Below are positions 4,770-7,636 of a stretch of DNA of 7,636 nucleotides, piece after piece; the first letter of the stretch is position 1; every line of letters begins with the position of its first letter. Below the pieces are notes generated by a model that did not search any database, was not told the origin of the DNA, and worked only from the letters and a program-made list of their open reading frames with translations. Made by a program: the position numbers and the translations under genes. Origin of the DNA: JAKEGK01 sp036507695 (GTDB lineage Bacteria > Pseudomonadota > Gammaproteobacteria > SZUA-152); assembly GCA_036507695.1 (NCBI GenBank), contig DATCIR010000159.1, forward strand, positions 1 to 7,636, given 5' to 3'.

Positions 4770-7445
4770 ATGGTATTTACTAAAACGACAAATCCTGTAT
4801 CCAGCACGTTGTTGAAACAAAGGCTGCCCAAAAACCCTAGCGGCGTACTCTCACAACTTCGCAGCCTATCGGCATTCACCATGTTGGCGTTCGCCCTTTT
4901 CGCGGCTTCTATGCCAATGGGTTTCGCGCAAGAGGCGGACATAACCAGAACATTGGATTTTGCGGATTTTAAAACCACGGCGGATGGCGGCGTGGAAATC
5001 CGGCTGGCGTTTTCCAGCAGCCCACCCACCCCAACAGAGTTCACCTCCAAAAGCCCGGCAAAATTGTCGATCGATCTGGCTAAAACCAAAAATAATTTAC
5101 CGTGGAGCCTGCCGCTGCCGATCGAAGTTGCAGGTGTAAAAAACTTGAAAGCCAGCGAATCCAGCGACCGCACCCGTGTGGCAATCGACCTTGATACACT
5201 GAAGGCTTACACCATTCGCTCGGAAGGTAACAATATGTTTGTAACGTTTTCGGGTGATACCAGTTCGGTTGCCGCGGAGCCCGCCACGGTAGCCACCGCC
5301 GCTGCAGCAGCGCCCGCCGCAGCCGAGCCCGTTGCGCAACCTGCGCCGGCACGTTCGGCGCCAGAGCCGGTACCAGCACCGCGGCCGAGATACGCAGGCA
5401 GCGGCACCGCGTTGCAGGATGTCACCTTTACGCAATTACCCGGCGAAAAAATACAGTTTAAATTAACATTTTCACGAAGCGCCGTGGAACCCGGCAGTTT
5501 CACCATCGATAACCCAGCCCGCATCGCCTTGGACTTCCCCGATACCGTCAGCGCGTTAACCTGGAAAAATAAAAATGTCGGCATCGGTTTCGCCAAAAGC
5601 ATTACCGCGGTCGAAGCCGGCAACCGCACGCGCGTCATATTGAACCTGGTTCAATTATTGCCGTTTGAAGTTGAAACGAGCGGCAGCAATGTTTATGTCA
5701 CCCTCGACGGAGGCCGCGCCGCCAGCAAAGACGCACCCAGCGCTGGCAGCAAGATTTCAACCGCCGTGCCTGGCGATGACACGCTGCACAATATCAGCAA
5801 TATCGATTTTCGCCGCGGCGCGCAAGGCGAAGGTCAAATTATCATAACTCTGTCTGACGCCAACACACCGGCCAGTACCGGTGAATCCGGCAACCAGATC
5901 TTCGTTGATTTTGGCAATACCGGCATTCCCAACGATCTGCTGCAACGCCTTGACGTCGTTGACTTCGCCACACCGGTGCAGTACATCGACACCACGCGGG
6001 TCGGCAACCGGGTTCGCTTATCCATTACACCCGCCGGTGACTACGAATACCTGGCCTACCATGCCGGACAAACCTATACGGTAGAAGTTAAACCCAGAGT
6101 CAAAGCGGAAGCCGAGAAAGAAAAAGAGGAAGAAAAAGGCTATACCGGTGAAAAACTCTCGTTGAACTTCCAGGATATCGAGGTGCGCGCGGTACTGCAG
6201 TTGATTGCGGATTTCACCGGCCTGAACATGGTCACCAGCGATTCGGTAAAAGGTAACCTCACCCTGCGGTTGAAAAACGTGCCCTGGGACCAGGCGCTGG
6301 ATATTATTCTTAAGACCAAAGGCTTGTCGATGCGCCGTTCCGGAAACGTAATACTGGTGGCGCCCACCGAAGAAATCTCAGCGCGTGAGAAACTGGAACT
6401 GGAAGCGAAAAAGTCCATTGAGACATTGGAACCGCTGCGCTCCGATATCATCCAGGTGAATTACGCCAAGGCGGCGATCATTGCCACCATCCTGCAGGCG
6501 AAAGGCACCGGCGTATTATCCGACCGGGGCAAAACCACCGTGGATGACCGCACCAACACCATCATTGTAGTCGATACCGGGGACCGCTTACTCGATGTGC
6601 GTAAACTGGTTGCCCGCTTGGATATCCCGGTCCGCCAGGTCATGATCGAGTCGCGTATCGTTATCGCGGACAATAACTTCGCCAAAGACCTGGGTGTGCG
6701 GTTTGGTGTGACGGCGATCAATAACAAATCAACCGTGACCACCACGTCGGGTTCGCTGAACGGCACCGATACCATTATTCAACAAGGCATTGCCAACGGA
6801 ACACCGATACCGCCCCCCGTGAACGTGGGCGCAGTACCGCAACGCTTAAACGTGAATCTGCCCGCCCTGCCGCCGGCCGGTATCCCGGGTTCCATCGCCT
6901 TTGCCATTTTAGGCTCCAATACCCTGGTCGACTTGGAACTCTCCGCCCTGCAAATCGAAGGCCGCGGTGAAGTAATTTCAAACCCACGCATTGTCACGTC
7001 GAACCAGCAGGAAGCGATAATCAAACAAGGTAGCCAGATTCCCTACCAGGAAGCCAGCTCTAGCGGCGCTACCAGTGTGTCGTTTAAAGACGCCGTGTTA
7101 AGCCTGAAGGTTAAACCACAGATTACACCGGATGAACGCGTTATTCTCGACCTGTCCATCAGCAAAGACAGCGTCGGCGATATTTTTAACGGCGTGCCCA
7201 GCATTGACACCAAGGAAGTACAAACCCAAGTGCTCATCGACAACGGCGCAACCGTGGTATTGGGCGGCGTGTATGAACAATCCACCAACAGCGGCGTAAC
7301 CAAGGTGCCATTCCTCGGTGACCTGCCCTTCATTGGCGCATTGTTCCGCTCCAAAACACTCAAGGACGATAAGAGCGAATTACTGATTTTCGTCACACCC
7401 AAAATACTTAAACAAAGCTTGAGCACTGATTCCGTAACACCCTAA
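4770..7445 (+). CDS. pilQ: Type IV pilus outer-membrane secretin PilQ, with an apparent third AMIN-type domain
   Basis: The multimeric outer-membrane channel through which the type IV pilus is extruded. It has 891 residues, longer than the roughly 710 known for Pseudomonas aeruginosa. The signal peptide is long: a 33-residue n-region, a hydrophobic core (about 35-49), and probable cleavage after GFA (51-53). Next come an AMIN-like domain (about 57-160), an Ala/Pro linker (167-210), a second AMIN domain (about 215-318) and a third AMIN-like beta domain (about 340-442, starting ISNIDFRRG). A Lys/Glu linker (445-456) leads to N0/STN (458-535, LSLNFQDIEVRAVLQLIADF) and N1 (560-617, IIQVNYAKAA and TVDDRTNTIIV). 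The secretin domain (about 619-885) begins IPVRQVMIESRIVIA, contains ISNPRIVTSN (736-745) and closes with VPFLGDLPFIGALF (846-859). GAGGA (4758-4762) lies 7 nt before the ATG and supports this start. It is last in the operon, 22 bp after pilP. Confidence 0.97.
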   Translation: MVFTKTTNPVSSTLLKQRLPKNPSGVLSQLRSLSAFTMLAFALFAASMPMGFAQEADITRTLDFADFKTTADGGVEIRLAFSSSPPTPTEFTSKSPAKLSIDLAKTKNNLPWSLPLPIEVAGVKNLKASESSDRTRVAIDLDTLKAYTIRSEGNNMFVTFSGDTSSVAAEPATVATAAAAAPAAAEPVAQPAPARSAPEPVPAPRPRYAGSGTALQDVTFTQLPGEKIQFKLTFSRSAVEPGSFTIDNPARIALDFPDTVSALTWKNKNVGIGFAKSITAVEAGNRTRVILNLVQLLPFEVETSGSNVYVTLDGGRAASKDAPSAGSKISTAVPGDDTLHNISNIDFRRGAQGEGQIIITLSDANTPASTGESGNQIFVDFGNTGIPNDLLQRLDVVDFATPVQYIDTTRVGNRVRLSITPAGDYEYLAYHAGQTYTVEVKPRVKAEAEKEKEEEKGYTGEKLSLNFQDIEVRAVLQLIADFTGLNMVTSDSVKGNLTLRLKNVPWDQALDIILKTKGLSMRRSGNVILVAPTEEISAREKLELEAKKSIETLEPLRSDIIQVNYAKAAIIATILQAKGTGVLSDRGKTTVDDRTNTIIVVDTGDRLLDVRKLVARLDIPVRQVMIESRIVIADNNFAKDLGVRFGVTAINNKSTVTTTSGSLNGTDTIIQQGIANGTPIPPPVNVGAVPQRLNVNLPALPPAGIPGSIAFAILGSNTLVDLELSALQIEGRGEVISNPRIVTSNQQEAIIKQGSQIPYQEASSSGATSVSFKDAVLSLKVKPQITPDERVILDLSISKDSVGDIFNGVPSIDTKEVQTQVLIDNGATVVLGGVYEQSTNSGVTKVPFLGDLPFIGALFRSKTLKDDKSELLIFVTPKILKQSLSTDSVTP

Positions 7446-7471
7446 GTTTCCCGCCCCCTGGTTTTAACAAG

Positions 7472-7489
7472 CTAGTGTCGCGAACCAGA
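7472..7489 (+). repeat. Left terminal inverted repeat of the MITE-like element
   Basis: This 18-bp arm, CTAGTGTCGCGAACCAGA, is perfectly complementary to 7619-7636. With looser matching it extends to 7510 (39 bp against 38 bp on the right), including a second perfectly matched block ATAAAACGG. The middle of the arm (7490-7501) is diverged and contains one indel. Confidence 0.9.
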
Positions 7490-7618
7490 GAGGGGAACAA
7501 AATAAAACGGAGGGATTTTTTCGCAGGGCGAGGCGCGAGGAGGCGTCATAGCGGGGACTATGGCAACGACGAGCAACGCGGCCATGCGGAAAAAGCTGCC
7601 GTTTTATGTTTCGATATT

Positions 7619-7636
7619 TCTGGTTCGCGACACTAG
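7619..7636 (-). repeat. Right terminal inverted repeat of the MITE-like element
   Basis: The sequence TCTGGTTCGCGACACTAG is the exact reverse complement of the left arm. The window ends on its last base, so the repeat could be longer and the right-hand target flank cannot be inspected. Confidence 0.9.

Larger units (their letters stand above)
7472..7636. mobile_element. 165-bp fold-back MITE-like element with CTAG ends
   Basis: The ends are a perfect 18-bp inverted repeat, CTAGTGTCGCGAACCAGA at 7472-7489 and its reverse complement at 7619-7636. The symmetry continues inward: ATAAAACGG (7502-7510) pairs with CCGTTTTAT (7599-7607), TTTTTTCGCA (7516-7525) pairs with TGCGGAAAAA (7585-7594) with one G-T wobble, and CATAG (7547-7551) pairs with CTATG (7558-7562) around the centre. 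The whole element can fold into one long imperfect hairpin. It has no room for a transposase, so it would be non-autonomous. Because CTAG is its own reverse complement, the outer 4 bp may instead be a target duplication flanking a 157-bp element (7476-7632) with 14-bp ends beginning TGTCGCGA. A 4-bp YTAR target such as CTAG is known for IS5-group elements, so an IS5-family parent is possible but unproven. It lies 26 bp past the pilQ stop. Confidence 0.75.

Noticed and set aside
4748..5173. Minus-strand 141-codon open frame opposite the start of pilQ
   Set aside because: It mirrors a strongly supported signal peptide and AMIN domain and has no domain signal of its own. It is a shadow of pilQ.
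5207..5638. Minus-strand 143-codon open frame opposite the PilQ linker and second AMIN domain
   Set aside because: Its Ala/Gly-rich composition is the complement of the Ala/Pro linker codons, with no independent evidence of coding.
7446..7471. Possible intrinsic terminator just after pilQ
   Set aside because: The stretch has a C-run and TTTT but no inverted repeat before the T run, so no hairpin terminator forms here.
7584..7636. Open frame starting MRKKLPFYVS and running through the right inverted repeat off the window
   Set aside because: It lies wholly within the palindromic element and has no Shine-Dalgarno sequence. It is readily explained as chance; only sequence to the right could revive it.

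Overview
The window holds the divergent junction between a class A penicillin-binding protein gene (ponA/mrcA, minus strand, cut by the left edge) and a complete pilMNOPQ operon (plus strand), followed by a short fold-back mobile element that reaches the right edge. The pairing ponA <- / -> pilMNOPQ is a well-known arrangement in Gammaproteobacteria such as Pseudomonas. Together with the Pseudomonas-like PilQ sequence and a roughly balanced base composition, it points to a gammaproteobacterium. I cannot name the genus.

Layout: 1-1566 (-) encodes the first 522 residues of PBP1a: membrane anchor, complete glycosyltransferase domain, OB/linker region and the start of the transpeptidase domain, including the active-site SxxK. 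1567-1836 is an AT-rich divergent promoter region with a CRP/Vfr-like site and a tandem 10-bp repeat. 1837-7445 (+) is pilM, pilN, pilO, pilP and pilQ, tightly packed (2-bp gap, 4-bp overlap, 42-bp gap, 22-bp gap) and evidently one transcription unit. 7472-7636 is a 165-bp element with 18-bp perfect terminal inverted repeats ending in CTAG and no transposase: a MITE-like insertion downstream of pilQ, where many relatives carry aroK-aroB.

How the genes work together: PilM (cytoplasmic, actin-like fold) binds the N-terminal tail of PilN. PilN and PilO are bitopic inner-membrane proteins that form the periplasmic alignment ring. The lipoprotein PilP links that ring to the N0 domain of PilQ, the outer-membrane secretin through which the type IV pilus exits. 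PilQ's AMIN domains bind peptidoglycan, which gives a plausible functional reason for its standing next to a peptidoglycan synthase.

I see no wholly new system here. The points most worth a second look are the MITE, an apparent extra AMIN domain in the 891-residue PilQ, and a CRP-like site placed at -41.5 of a possible ponA promoter.
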